A stretch of 64,000 nucleotides of DNA from Dicaeum eximium (GCA_013396995.1 VWZP01001599.1:696206-760205), one strand, 5' to 3'. Positions 1 through 14,700 are shown, counted from the stretch's first letter. Numbers and translations: made by a program. Notes: generated by a model not told the origin, from the sequence alone.

Positions 1-3000
1 GTACAATAGCTCATTTCAAATAACAAGGCAAATAATTTCTTTTATGGTATATGGTAAGTGTCCCTAAACTTAAACAGTTTAAAGCATTGCTATTAGTTTT
101 TCAGAGGACATAAAGCCCATACATTACCAGTGACACAAATAGAATAATGTGAGGTTGAAGAAAAAGGGGTTGAATATTAAAGCTGTCACTCCAGGTGAAG
201 ATGGAGGCTATTTTTGGATCTTCCTTTTAAATTGTGCTAAGAGTAATAATGTATTCATTATCAGACTCCATGGGTACTTGGTAAAACTTATTCTGTATGC
301 AGTGGTACAAAGTCTAGACACTTTCTAAGATACTTTTACATAACTTAGAGAACATAAAACATATTTCAAAAAATATTTGTATCTTTAGCAAAGCTCAGAT
401 GAGCTATTTTCCAATACCTCATTATGTATCATGACTTATTCTAACAGCAATTAGGCACCAGGGAGGAAACAGATCTAATACCAGGAAAAACAACTAAATT
501 AGAGATACCATAGACTTGTTTTGTTCTAGTTATATCCCTGAAGATGAATCTGATATGATGTAATCAAGAAACTGCTAAGAACATAGGTGAAAACTCTGCT
601 TAATTATTTATTGGACATTGGTGTTTCTAGATTTGCATAACTCAGCTCTTCATATAGTGCAATTTGTATGCTGTGATTTACACTTATAGTTAATTTCTCG
701 TTTTTTCAAGGCCAGGGTTCTACAACTTTAAAGATTAAAAATTAGGAAATATGAAACTGGGGAAGTTTTCATGGTCACACTTACCATGATTTTCAGCAAT
801 GCATCTCTCCACAAAATACTTATTCTCATCCTTAACACCCAAAGCACTATGATATTTAAACAGGGGCTACTAATGTTTGCTTGGAAAAAGTCTTTATTTC
901 ATTTATTACCTTAGAGAAGGATTAATTATCATATTTGGCTTTCCAATATATATAAGCAGAAATAAAAATCTCTGCTAATTTTAATATGCCTTGAAGCGCA
1001 CAACTAATCACTACTCTGAAGTTTACACACTAGAAACAAAAAACCACAAACCTCTCTTTTGTCATCTGAATTGGCAGACACCACATGTAGGGGGTTTTGT
1101 GTTTACTTGCCATTCATTATTGTAAATCTCTTAACAGCCTTCAGGAGCATTTTTGTCACTCTATCTGCGAAGCAAGAATCCTGATTTTTCTTTCCATATT
1201 CAATATACAATAGATAACAGATATGGTATTACAAATTGAAAAAAATTCCCTGAGCTTCATTAAATTAGTGATTATTTGGCTACAAGACCTAACATGAACA
1301 TTTGCCAAAATACTATGTGCATTCTTTCAAAATACTACATTAATTCTCTTTGCTAAAAAACACCCCAACAAATCAATGCCTTTAGATACATTGCTTCTAG
1401 GGACCCATATACCTATATCTAAGTTTTATTTTAGCTAGCTTCAAAAATTTCAAAATATATCCTTTCACTTATACTGCAGGGACACAGGATAGCCTTAATA
1501 TTCTTTTTATTTGAAAACTATTTCTACAAAAGGATTTTCAGTTGAGCATGTATATATATATATATATAATGTGCCGGATCATTCAAAATAATAATTTAAT
1601 AATATTGAATTGACTCTGGGAAGGAAATGTGATACTAATTAGCAAAAGTAAAAAATAACCTATTTTCCCTACCTTTAAGTATTAGTTACTGAGTAATAAA
1701 ACAATTATGCTCATAATCTGAATTCTCTTTTCAGGGTTTCCATAGAGTATTACAATATTATTCAACAAATATAAGTCTATTCCTAACTTTGCTTGGAAAT
1801 ACTTTCATTTTCAGAAGGCATGTTGCCTTCATCAATAAGAAAAATGACACAGATAATCTGTGTCAAAGCTATTTCCTTCCTGGAGCTAAAACATTAGGCA
1901 GTCCCTACATTGCCAAACAAAATAGGTCACATTACCCTATAAGTACAGAAATGTGCAAGAGGAAGAAACTTCCAAGGAAAGCCTAACAAAGTCTGCATCA
2001 GAAAATGCATTACTCCTTTACAGTGATAAAAGCTTGTACCTTTCTGGGGACTCTGTATGGAGCACTGATATAATTTATAGATTAATCTGATTATGAGAAT
2101 TTATGGAATAGTGCAGGTGGTGGCCTGAGTTTTCTCTCAATGTTGAACACATCACAGTTGTATATAAGAAGCTGCTGCAGAGTTCCCCTCCAGACTTGAG
2201 AAGTACTAAAAACTAGAACTAAGATTGTGCCCACAATTCTATTCTGTTACCAAAGAGTTTGCCTTTCTTCTTACTATTTTCTGTACTCATTCCATCAAAC
2301 TAATGAAGTTTGTCCTGACATTTACTATAGCTCTTGATTTAGAGCCATTACCACAGATACTTTCAAGGCTTTGTCAGCACTGTCATTGCAAATTCCAAGC
2401 TACATTCATGTTGAGCCAAAATCCAGGACTTAGATTCTTTCATTATTTGTCACTTGCATCCTGAGTTGCAGCTCTGTGTAGATGGGTACCCACCCATCAA
2501 GTTGTCACTGCAGAATGATGGATATTAACTGAGTGGGGATTTATCTGTGAGGCATATCTTCAAACCAAGGCATAGAATTGTGTAGGCTTTGTTTTAAAAG
2601 GTGTACTGCTCAATTAAGCACTTCTCAATGAGATTTATTAATTTTCCTAAGTGAGATATGAAAGTATGACAAAACTAGGTAATTTTTTCCTCAGAGAGCA
2701 GGAACTCTGAACATGTCTCCCACTCTCCTTCATTTGTTCTGTCAGCAACACTTGTCTCTTTGATGTCTAATTGCAAATTGTCTGTATAATGCAATTCTGC
2801 TGGTACCCACTACACCCAAGCTCTACTTTATCAAACCAAATTGGTTATTACTGGTCTGAAGTTAAATTTCTTGATTCAGTTCTCAACAGAGATGTAATAA
2901 ATCCTCAGATAACACTGAATCTTGTGGGTCACACATAGCCCTTCTGAAAAAACAGTTCATAAGCTTGCAGTCCCTGTCAGAGTCTAGTTACTACAAATAA

Positions 3001-4339
3001 TTCAGAGGAGGAGGCAACAATAAAAAGTGGCATCCCATCCAAAAGATGGCAAGTGACACAGGGGTGTTAGCATGGGGAAAAACACAAGCAACATTGCAAT
3101 CATCTATGCCAATTTGAAGAGAACATAGTTTACTATTAAATGTTATCTATAATAATAACAAGAAGGTAAAAACAATGAAAAATAAAAATACAACGAAAGA
3201 AAAGGTTTTTTCAGTGAATATGAGGATAAAGGTCACAATAAATATAAAAATTGGTAAAGTCATCACTGCAATGCAATTACAGAAGAGGAAATCAAGTAAG
3301 TGAAGAAATTGCCTTTTAGAAATGCTTCTACGCTTTTATTACAGAATCAGCACCAACTGAGATTTAAATCTCAGGGGTTTTTTCACATTTATGCTATGTA
3401 AATTGCTAATGTTTCAACTGGAAAAAAGCTCCAGCCCTTAGTGCAGATGAAGGGGGAGAAAGGCACAATACTTTTTAAAACAGGAACTTCTCTATTGCAC
3501 CAAGCTCTGGAACAAAATCTCACCACTGGGGCCCATGGTAAACTCTTACAGATACCAACATAATTGAAAAGGTTTATCTTCCTACAAAGAAGACAACTTT
3601 CACTGAACTACTGTAAAGCACACTTCTTACCATTTTCTCCAAGCTCCTCTTGGCTGCCATCCAGTAGATCATATATAGCTGCTGTGCTGCAATATGCAGT
3701 GGGCTTTAAAGCCTTTTCTGCAGGGACTAGTGGCATGTACACTTTTATTGTTGCATCATGTCATTAAAAGCAGAATAAATTTTGGTGTACATTGCACTGG
3801 CATGTATCTTAGATGGGAAAAATGTGTTATTGCAGAATTATTTATATGATCCATTCAGTTCCTCAGAGATACACCTGGTATTGGCCTCATATAATTACTA
3901 CAATCTCTATTTTTGCTTCTAGAATACAGGCTGTATTCACAGTTGTAATACACCATGCTAAACATTACATGGTAGAGGTCTGCAGTAGGGAATACACATT
4001 TATTCATAAGAGGCTCTCGAGATTTGAGCAATCACTACGGATACTGAGAATTCCTGTTGGCTTCACAAATTTTCATGGTTCCCTTTTGGTTTACTGACTC
4101 ACACTAGACAATAATGAGAAACTGTCTCCATTTACAGTCAAAGAGAAATATGCTTTACAGTCACGGAAAGTGATAATATTCGGATCTGAATGTGAAGCCA
4201 GTTTAAGCTCAATAATCAAACTTAAAAGAAGACTGAAAATTTGAACATAGCTCTAATGGTATTGGAATAACAGTGTGTGAACTCCAAAATACCTGAAGTC
4301 TCCTGAGTTTATCTACATGCATACATCAGACCAAATGTA
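1..4339. other. AT-rich non-coding DNA
   Basis: No exon, CpG island or recognised repeat apart from a short TA dinucleotide run near 1547-1568. The open frames are all under 100 codons, lack splice-supported context and resemble no family I know. Probably intergenic sequence upstream of the ANKRD26-like pair, or an intron of a gene whose exons lie outside the window. Confidence 0.6.
1547..1568. repeat. (TA)n microsatellite
   Basis: A short uninterrupted run of alternating T and A read directly from the sequence, in AT-rich surroundings. Confidence 0.8.
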
Positions 4340-4525
4340 TGAAAGAAATTTCTTACTATGAGGGTGGTCAAACACTGGCATGGGTTGCCCAGAGAAGTGG
4401 TGAATATCCCATCCCTGGAAACATTCAAGGTCAGGTTGGACAGGGCTCTGAGCAACTGATCCAGTTGAAGATGTCCTTGCTCATTGCAGGGGTGGTGGGA
4501 CTAGATGACCTTTAAAGGTCCAGGG
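4340..4525 (+). repeat. CR1 LINE 3' end (truncated)
   Basis: Sequence reads through the standard avian CR1 3' region: a 'gagggtggtcaaacactgg' block, then 'gttgcccagagaagtggtg', then the 'actagatgacctttaaaggtc' tail. It is 5'-truncated, as CR1 copies usually are, and immediately precedes a solo LTR. Confidence 0.85.
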
Positions 4526-4570
4526 ATGCATCTACTTAAGGATCACTGTAATTCAAATAAACTCATCAGA

Positions 4571-5143
4571 TGTGCAGGTTTCAGCTGGGATCGAATTAGT
4601 TTTCTTCTCAGTGTCTGGTACAGTGCTGTGTTTTGTATTTAGTATGAGAATAATGTTGATAATACACAGATGTTTTAGATGTTGCTAAGCAGCAGCTACT
4701 CTAAAACATCAGTAGCTGCTCTGCCAGTGAGGAGCTGCACAAGAAGCTGGAAGAGGGCATGGCCAGGACAAAGGGATATTCCACACCACAAAACATCATG
4801 CCCAGTATCTAAACTGGGGGAAGCTGGCTCAGATTTCTGCTCAGGGACAGGCCAGGCATCCATCAGGCAGGTGGTGAGCAATTGTACTGTTCATCACTTT
4901 TTCTTTATTTCTTTCTGTTTCTCCTTTTTTATTACATCATCTTCATCATCGGGTTTTTTGTTATTATTAATATTAATATAAATATAGATAATATTTCAAT
5001 TATTAAACTCTTCGTATCTCAACCCACAGGCTTTACTTTTTTTCCAATTCTCTGCTCCATCCCACTGGGGCAGCGGGGATGTGCAGTGGGGTAAGCTAAT
5101 GGCTGCATGGTACTTAGTTGCTGGCTTGGGTTAAACCATGACA
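4571..5143 (+). mobile_element. Solo LTR, avian ERVL-type
   Basis: About 573 bp starting TGTGCAGG and ending CATGACA. The interior has an AT-rich block followed by an 'attaaact' polyadenylation-like region and a 'catcccactggggc' stretch, as in songbird ERVL LTRs. The flanks TCAGA (left) and TCAGT (right) look like a 5-bp target-site duplication with one mismatch. No retroviral gene lies beside it, so this is a solitary LTR left by recombination. The exact repeat-family name is not assigned. Confidence 0.75.
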
Positions 5144-5979
5144 TCAGTTAACTCAGCACGTTTTTCTTGGGGCTGGGAAAGTCAGTTGATCATTGCCATT
5201 ACTACTTTTAAATCCCTAGGAGGCACTCTGATACTCCAGAGATAGAAGTACGCAAAGTCTGAGGCAGGTAAATGGATTTGCTAACTGAAATCTAAAATAT
5301 TATTAACAGGTTTTCCAGAAGACGTGCTGTTAGTCCCAAGGGCAATACAGTGATGGGAACACACTGCCTGATGTTATAAATCCCATACAGTTTTCCATTT
5401 CTGTCCCTTTCATCTCCCTTGTACCATGACCCATCCACATGCAGAGAACTGAATGGAAGGGACTTTTTATCGGGAAGATTTGGGCCTGGAAGAAATGAAA
5501 TGCACTTTCTTTGTTATCTCTGTGAACAATGAATGATCTTTCTTGCAACAGTGACTAACTAGGCACTACTGAATCCAGACATTAAGTCATGAACATTTCA
5601 CAATATTTTCAGAAATGGGCAAGCAGTTGTAGGGGCCAGAAACTTTGCAAGTAAATGACATCACACTGCAGCTTCCATCTCAATTAGATATCAGTTGAAT
5701 GTCCAGAAACACATGCACATTTTTTTCTTTTAAACTATGAGTTATAAAAAACAGGAAAAAATATATTTTTCTAAATAGGAATCTCGCCCTTTTTGTACAT
5801 TTAATTCTCCATCTGCCTAAATTACTTCCCCGAGAAATATTTTTTAGTGTGAAGCTTTATAATGGAAATTATTGTTTAGTCTTGACTGTGTATCCAACAC
5901 AGCATTACCTTTCATCATGTAGGGGAATTTTATCTTCAATCAAAATCATCACTTGGAGTGTGGAATACAAGTACACTTA

Positions 5980-6122
5980 ATGATTCTGCTGTTGTTATTG
6001 TGGTTTTAGTAAATTGTTATTTCAACTCATAATCTCATTTATTGTCCCTTTCTTACAAATAAGGGGCAGATGGAATGGCTTAGTTGGAGTTTAATTTCCC
6101 TACTGGTGGTAAAACCAGCACA
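5980..6122 (+). mobile_element. LTR 3' fragment (second ERV family)
   Basis: The segment 'gtaaattgttatttcaactc' followed by 'tttattgtccctttc' and a terminal 'ggtaaaaccagcaca' is shared with the element at 11540-11755. Both match the 3' part of an avian ERV LTR. The 5' part is not recognisable. Confidence 0.6.
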
Positions 6123-9100
6123 CTGAGCTACAAATTGGCCAGAAAATACACTGACAATTTAAAAGACACATTTGGTGAAGTCATGGCTTCAAGTCATGGC
6201 AAGAATTCACACTTAATCATAACACTGTTGAGATGATACTATATTACATTACCTGAAGAGTTGAGTTCAGGATCTATCTCTTTTTGTTATAATTCACTGG
6301 TTTATAGTATTAAACTGAATGTATTTGAAGTACAGACTATGACAGGCAATAATGGAGTGTGTTTAACTACAAACTGAGACAGGCAATAACCATTCTCTGG
6401 TTATCAGGAAAGTATTATACTCCTAGAAATCTTGAAACACTAGTGAGAGATTAACATGAGTCTATAAATCTAGTGAAGACATCTGCATTAGTCTTTCCTC
6501 AAGTGATAGTGACAAGACAAATTTCAGGCTGTAGCTATCATCAATTTAACTTCTGATAACTTTCTTGTTAGAGTGTAACAAATGTTAAATAGTTGGTTAC
6601 AGGTCTCCTTGGGTACCAGTGAGAGACAGCAGAGTAAATACTCAGGAAAAAGCAATAATGGTAAAAACAGAAGTAATAAAACCTATAAAGCATCTTAAAA
6701 TAGCTCTAAGTGTATAAACATCTAATATAATGGAAGTCCTTTGTATAGACTTTCACTCAATAGTCCAGAATATCATTCACCTTAAAAAACATGAGGAAAA
6801 AATAAAACAGCATCGAAATGTATAAACAGCAACTTTTCTGTATGCCTTTTTCAATTAACATGTAATGTTTTAATCTAACAGCAACTCTAGCTTTATAACT
6901 GGAAACTCAGACATTTTGCAGTATTTAACCTTAAGTGCTTTGGAAAGAAACTGCAAACAGTAATCTAGTTATTCTTTCCATGTTGAGAAATTACTGTGCT
7001 GGGATGAGGCTAAAACCAGCCAAAGTTTTTCTTCCTCTTAATCTAAAGTTTGCAAGCAGTCCCAGTAACTTTGAAAAGATCATTTGAATATTTAAGTAGC
7101 TACTTACCCCATCAAGGCCATAAACCTAACTAACAAAAATATAAAATATAACAAAAATATAAATGCAATAACATTATAACATACTAAGTTATAAAAACCA
7201 CATTGACATGAATAAACTCATCTAGATAAGAACTCAGTTTTGCATCTATCATGCTGAAAGAAGCATGTAGCATGTCTTTTTTTTTTCAGTCTAATGCTCT
7301 CCCAACTGAGCTATTGAAACATCAGATCCTGACCTCACTTGCAATGGGACAAAGAGCTGTTCCAGCAAGATGTTTTTTTAATCTTTGGAAAAAGTAATAA
7401 AACATAAAAGGTGTTTGCAGTCCTTTGTGGCAGAAAGCATTAGAACAAAGAAATGCATGTTACCAAGCATTTTTCAAGTATTACATGCTGCTTCCTTCTT
7501 CTAGCTGCCCAATATTTAAACTAAACAATAAAACAAGTACCAGAGAAAAAATAAAATAGAAAAATATACAGGGGTTTGATAAAAACTAAGAAAATCCAAC
7601 AATATCCCTTTTCCCTTCTTTTATCTTGGAATCATGGCAAGGTGAAACTAGAGTGGTTTTCATGCACGTGTCTTAGTTTTTCTTTATCCTGTGAAAGGGT
7701 AACTGATTACTTTTATAAAGGTTTTTTAATGCATTCCTGTCACTGAGATTTCTTTTTTATTACCCATTCAGGTTCATCTACTGCATTCTTCCATTTACTG
7801 CTACCTGAAATTTTGTATGCAAGAAACTCTGCAGTGACTGCATTTGCACTCTTAAGAATTTTTCTTTTCCTTTCATTTACTTTTCTTTCCTTTCTATATT
7901 CTTTTCCATCACCCAGTCTCACCCCACTGAGGTTTTATTGCTAGTGAAAGAACATATGCTGACATGAAGCAAGCACCCCTTTTCACAAATACACGTGAAA
8001 CAGATTACATGGCTATAGAAAACAAAATATATGCATCCAAGTTATACTGTACCTTGCAAATGCAGTTTGTTAACTCCACATTAAATGCATAGGAGAAATG
8101 TACCCCTCAGGTCAGCATTATTCAGATCAATACAGCTGATTTGGTAATTTGGCTTATTCAAAAAGCATTCCTTTGTATGTCACCCGTTGAGAAGAAGCAA
8201 GTCTTGGGACTGTCTCCTGTAGGGAAGGAAGATGATATTTATGACAGAAAAATGCTGATCTGCCAGTATAGGTCTTGGGTCCACCAGCACTTTTTAGTCC
8301 AATCTCTTCAGTATCTATTTAACATACTTATTTGCTCCTACTAATATAGTTTCTAATCTGAGGAACACATATTCTTAAAATCTTGGGGTCTGAGAAATAG
8401 CATTATTCCTATTTTCACAGGTGGGTGGAATGAAGCACAAGTATTTTAAATCATTTGCTCAAGATCAAAGAACAAATTCCTGCTCCTCTACAGTTTAAGT
8501 CTGAGCTACAAATGCTCTAGTCAATTTAATGACTTCTGAACTCTCAAACTCACTGATGAACAAGCAAAGCAGGGCAGTGCCTTGGTAGCATCAGTCTGAT
8601 GTGGGGCACATGCATGCCTAACGAGTTCACAAAGCACAAACTACGTTACAGCAGGCCAAAGTCTTCTCTTCCACAGGTCCCTGGCATATATATCAAGGCT
8701 TCACTGGTGGACAGAAGTTCTAGGGCTGAGACAGGATAAAACCCATGTAAGTACTGCAATCAATGTAGGTGCACAACAGTAAAAGGGGTAGGACTACAAG
8801 GACTCTGATGGACGCTGCTGAGTGCATGTGTCCTGAAACTACACTGGTGCCTTCCCCAAAGCAAGTCTAGGAAGAGGCAGATTCAGCACAAGCTTTTTTT
8901 ACTTCTTTCAGCCTGCTGCAGCTGGTGCAGCAAGTGCACAGCTTAGAGCCATTACAGGCAAAGGAAACAAACTGCAGCTTGGAAGACAAGGCTGCTGAAG
9001 CACAGCTGTGCTTTGGTTACATGGTGCTGGGCCTGATGGCTTTGGGAGGGAAGAAAGGCCTCTTGTGCCCCTGAAAGCCTTCCTGGGAATACTTATGGGG

Positions 9101-11539
9101 AAAAATACCCATCATTAGTATAGATAGCAACAAGGACCTCAGACTGAAAAGGTGTTTTGTCAGTGACACAAAGTCTCATTATGGCATTTGCTATTGGCCC
9201 TGGGAAAAGAAGCCACAGGGCTGTGTACTTAAATCCTCTGAGCCCTCTGTGTTGGAAAAAGGACTTCTATCTGCCCTGAATATATAAACCCATCCTCTTT
9301 TAACATTGCAAATACATGCTTTCTGACTCTTTGAGATCCAGACAGTCTCTAATAAAGAAGCTAAGAAATTTGACATTCTTCCTTCTGGCTCTTGTGAGCA
9401 CTTGCCCACCACTATTATATTTGTCACCTAGAACCTCCATTAGTAAACTTCCTAAGTGCAGCTTAAATCTAAGACTGATCTAAACATTGACAGAATAAAT
9501 CAAGCCACATAGGGGCACTGGGCTAAATCTGAACAAAAGTTTTCAGAGGTAGCTCAGGGAGCCTTTCCCAAGTGGAAGGTGATCAAACTTAGCTGAGCCT
9601 TCCTGCAACCCCTGGCTCCCAGAAAGAGCAGAGTGTCAAGTGAAGGGTTAATGTTAGTAATTTATGAGCAAGGGTTTTCAGAAAAGAGGACCTGTGTTGA
9701 TTGTTTTGTGTGAGCAAAGGTTTTGGATTTTTTTTTATTCCTCTTCTCTCACTTAAGCTTCAAAGTAGCCAGTAGCTTTGCAATGCATGTCTGTGATGTT
9801 TCAGATGTATGAACATCCTGTAATTACAGTATGAAAATCTGTGGAAGGATATTTTTGTCACTTCCTAGCCCCAAAATTGTTACAAGGGACCAAAATTGCT
9901 TGTTTTGTAACTGAAAGACAGTGTTTAATATTAAAACTAGTTTATTTTAAATCTGTTATCTTCAAAATAGTCCTATTTTTACATAACTTGTGATCTAAAT
10001 TCATTCAGTTGCCCATTTCAGTGTATTACTCTTTCTGATTCGAGTGTAGGAATCAACAAAAAGAAAAAAAATCACTTTGGTGAATTGATCTGCTTCAAGC
10101 TCATGCAAATCACTGACATCAAATTTCTCAGTGGCCTAATTTGTGAAACAGCAAGAGTTTTGCTGAACCTAGCAATTGCCACTGATGTCTGATAGCATAT
10201 TAAAGTACTTGCTTCCCTAATTTTTATCACTTTTGATAGATAATAGCTTTATAATAGCTTTAAAATTTTCCCATCCCCACCACTATAGTTTCTTCATTAA
10301 CAGCAGCCTACCAGCTTAAACATACTGTATATAATTGTACAGTGTTCAATATTCCCTGACTACTTTTAATTTACAGTACCTCCTTTCCTCCCCCTTCTAG
10401 CAGAAGAATATTATATTTTGACTCCTTTCTCCCATTTATATCTCCTAAACTGCAATAGCTGTTGCCTTTTCCCTGCTGTTTAAAATGTCTCCAAGCCATC
10501 CATCATTTTATGTCAGAGTGGCGCAGTGAGGGAAATCCAGCAGGGCTCTGCACCTGCACCAAATCCAGTGCTATGCTGGGCCAGTGAATAAAAGCAGCAA
10601 ACAAGCTGCAGCATAACAAAAACCAACCCAGCAGATTGATTACACCAATGGATAATACTAATGTCTTAAATTAAATATGTCTGACAGTATCCTCATCTAT
10701 TTCTCACACTTGATGCCAGGATGTACTTAACTTCAGCACAGGCCATGGCAGCCTGCAGCATTAACAGGGACGGAAAGTCCTGATCCAAACAGGGGGAGAG
10801 AGAGGGGAGGGGGCAGCTACACAGCTGCATCAATGGAAAAATATGCTTTGTGTCAGCTGATCCTAATGGAAAGAATAAAGCCTCATCCCTGCTGCTATAC
10901 CTATGTCTAGCTATTATTTGGATTTCCTCAAAAATATCAACACTACTAATGTGCCCTGTAGTTCACAAACATCTCCTGCAATTAACTTGTCATGACTAAG
11001 AGGTATGGATTCTTGCAATATTTACCCATCTTCCAGAAGTTGGTACAATATAATGTATCTGCAGTCATGACATAAGACAACTGAAATGAGAAATGCATTT
11101 CTGAAACGTACAGACTTTTTTACAACACTTATTTGCACTTACTTAACCTCCAAGCTAGTTTTGCTTCAATATGATCTATACATAGCATTTGCATGATAGT
11201 GAACCCCAGATGCTGCCCCAAGCAAGAGAGTGGTGGCAGTGCAGGGCCAAGCCGTGCAGAGCACAAGCCCCAGTGGAGTGACACCAGTGCCAGAGGCAGC
11301 TGCTCAGAGCAGTCCGAGGCTGCAGCATGGCACAGTGCAGATGATCTGATGTTTCTGAGGGGGTTTGTTTGCCCTAGATCTCCATTGCTTTGTCAGACAG
11401 GGCAGTGGGCATTAAGCTGTGGAAGCTCTCGTTAGCCACATTGCTTCTGTTTTCCTGAATACTGCATGGCCCCGGTGCAGGGCCAGTTGCCATACTGCCT
11501 TCATCTGGAAAACCACACAGGGCACTATCTATGGGAAGT
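6123..11539. other. AT-rich non-coding DNA
   Basis: No supported exon. It contains one tRNA-Phe-derived fragment (7277-7320, listed separately). A moderately GC-richer patch near 10500-10880 with purine-rich and CAGCTG blocks might be a conserved non-coding element, but the sequence alone cannot show this. Confidence 0.55.
7277..7320 (-). repeat. tRNA-Phe 5'-half retro-fragment with A-tail
   Basis: On the minus strand the sequence reads as the first half of tRNA-Phe: D-arm and anticodon stem AATAGCTCAGTTGGGAGAGC, then TTAGACTG. It stops in the anticodon loop and continues into a run of about 10 A. The 3' half, including box B, is missing, so it is not a functional tRNA gene. No clear target-site duplication was found. 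Confidence 0.65.
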
Positions 11540-11755
11540 GCTCCTGTTTGCATGGTGGTGAATATCTTTTTGAGGGTAGAACAGCCTGTCTCTTTTGCAC
11601 ACTTTTTGTTACTAATATTGTTGTGGTTATTGTGATTTTCAGTAAATTGTTATTCCAATTCATAATGTCTCCTAGTGTCCCTCCATCATCAGAAGGGGAG
11701 AGGGAAAGGGAGAAGCTTGAGTGTGTTTAATTTTCCAGCTAGGTTTTAACCACTA
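11540..11755 (+). mobile_element. LTR 3' fragment (same family as 5980-6122)
   Basis: Contains 'gtaaattgttattccaattc', then 'cctagtgtccctcc', a purine-rich block and a terminal 'ctaggttttaaccacta'. This parallels the element at 5980-6122 block by block. The LTR may begin further left, near 11350, but homology is not clear there. Confidence 0.55.
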
Positions 11756-14700
11756 AATCATCCTTCTTTTATATAGAAGTATATCAATCCTGCAACCCTC
11801 CCCAAGCACCCATCTCTTGCACTGCACATGGTCCCTCCCCCACTTTCACTGGAATGCAGGGATAGAAGCAGACCCAGCAAAAGAGGGCCATGCCATCCCC
11901 TTATGCATAGCCACATAAGAGAAGCTAAAGAAAAGGCTCACCATGAGGGGCACCAAAGGTTGGGTCAGCTGTCAGCACTGCAAAAGAAAAACAGAAAATG
12001 AGGACTGAGGGCTAATAAGAGAGCTAAAATTCTTTCTTCACCACAGTGAATCACATCTAGACCATATTCTCTTTAAGATTGCCTGGCTTCAGTGAGTTCC
12101 TTCATAATCCCATGAAATACAGAAGATTCTAATAGAGAAGCACTATTCAGCATGATCCTAATCTCAACAATACAGCACACAAAATGCATACATTTGGAAG
12201 GAGTGATGCCAGACTTTGTCTTGATTAATACTGTTTCCAGGGTGCAACTGAGTAATAATTAAATGAAAAAAATCTGCCTTTGTAAAGTGCTAGGTTTAAT
12301 AGTCTACATACAGCATGGGTAAAGAAAGAACAGAATTATATTATTTGTCTGCCAAATCACACAAAACTGATCTATGCAGAAGATCATGCCATGTAAAGAA
12401 ACACGTTGCTTACTAGAAGGTAACAATAAGACTCATGTCCTTAGAGTACTACTAATAATCTAATTTGTATCATAGATCACATCTCTAGAGAATTTTGAAG
12501 GGTACATAACATAGTCTTCTATCTTAGGAAATTGTCCTGTGGGCACATGTTCCATGCTATGCTTTTGTATCTTGAAATAAAAGGGATAGCTAATATTGAG
12601 CAGGGCTATTTAACAAGAATCAAAACATTTAACTGCATCAATGTAAGAAGCAGTCTGAATAAAAAAAAATTATTGTAAAATTAATCACTCCCAATATGAG
12701 CAAATCCTAAAATGTCTTTGTTCCCAAGTAAATTACTCTGTCACCTTAAAAAATCACTTTCTGGAGGGAACTTCCTAAAATCTCAAATACTGGTCTTGCC
12801 TGGCCCCCACTGTCCTCCCATGTGCACTTTCCTGACCTTTGTTAAAGCCTTCCTTGTGTCCTCTATCCATCAATTTTTGTGTAAGACATTAGAATGCTCT
12901 CGGGAGTTATTTGCAAGCTACTGAAGTTGAACAGGTAATCTGAGAACTTCCACTCATATGCCTTCTGTAAAAAGGACTGAAAATCTACATAACTCAATTT
13001 GATAAAAGGCCTCCTACATTAGCAAAGAATTTGGCATTGCCTTTTCCATGCAACCAAATTGCTTATAGCATCAGAAATATTAACATCAAGGTCTTCATTT
13101 TTATCTTACCTGCTTTTCATCACCTGAGATAATGAAAACCCAACTGAAAAACTGCAGTGGAGCATACCAAGAGAAAGAGATAGGAAGCATAAAATTTTGC
13201 TTATTACAGATTAGTAGCTGCTATCCAACTGCCCAAAAGAGAGATGGAGAAAGACGGCATGCTTATCTTCTGCTTTCTTTCTCTGTCTCAAAACCTACCT
13301 AAAACCTATGATGAATTTATAAAACTGCTCTTCTTAATGACTTAAAAGCCAGAAAAAATTTCACTCCCATACACATCATCTGTGGTAAAAAGCCTGCATG
13401 ACTTGTGTCATTGTTTTGGCACATGAAGACAGTATAGCTTATTGTTATGATGAATGCTGGATTCTGGATATTCTGATATGATTCTGTAAAAATAGAGTTT
13501 CAGTATTGCTGAAAATATCCTGTAGTAGTTCACCAATTATAAATATTTAAAATCTCTCACTGACATTCTGGAACAGCCACATCTCATTAATTAACATTAA
13601 TGATTGGGAGGATCAAATTAGTGAATAATGTATGAATACATTACAAAGCAAGGCAATGTAGCAACAAAAGTCTGTTAATATGTTTGTTCAGAGCAGTTTC
13701 ATTCATTTTTAATGCAATGACTTATGATGATTATTAGAGTCAATTAGAACTTTCATTTTACAATTATTTTTATTTATTTGAAAAAATACTTTTCCTGTGG
13801 CAAATGCAATTTGTTAAATCTGAGACATGCTGTAGTAACACCTGAACGCAAGAAAAACATTTACAGAGAAAAGGTGTACACTCCCTATCTCTTTGGCATC
13901 CTACCAGAGGTTACACTGCTTTGTTCCAACTAGTGTCAGGCAAAAACAGAGTCTATCTCCAGATAAACTGGTGCTCCCACAGAGCAGAGGTCAGTGTTAT
14001 CCAGATTTTAGCTTGGGTCCCATATGCAGTACCCAGCCCATATTTACACAAACCTCTGCTCATGCACATTAGCCCAAACAATGCTGAACACTTTCAGAGT
14101 GTCAGGTTTCCAACCTGGCTGGTTCAAAAAAGCCTGGTGCCGTACATTCTCATGCCAAGAGACAACCAGCAGCCTGGCAGCTCTTAATCAAGTCTCCAGT
14201 AGAGATTAGGGAAGGCCAGCAAGCATCTCCTGCATCCCCTCACTGTAAGTAGGGATGTATAGGGATGGCAGGATTTCCTCATATCCATTTTTGTCCATAG
14301 GGCTTATCAGGACTGCTTAATCTACTCTAAAATGAGCAGAAAATTTCTAATTTTTTTCCGTATAAATTGTTTAAAATCCACTCTTTTTTTTTTTTTTTAA
14401 TTCAGTAAATGATAGAATTTCAGGAATTGCAGTTCATGATGTGTTACAATAATAATGGTACACTTAAGCCCTAAATTCAAACTAAAAGGTACTGTTGTAG
14501 AAAACCTGAATTTTCTTACTGTGGCTGTGTTCTACATTTCTCCCTTAGGAGTATCCCTAACATCACCAGCTGGATAGTGAAGGATATATTGGAGCAGGCA
14601 ACAGCTCCCATCTGGCATCAGGCATCTGTGCTACCTTTCAGATAGTGTATTTATTGGAAATATATCTTCCAGAGGGATTTGAATATGAAGGAAATCTAGA

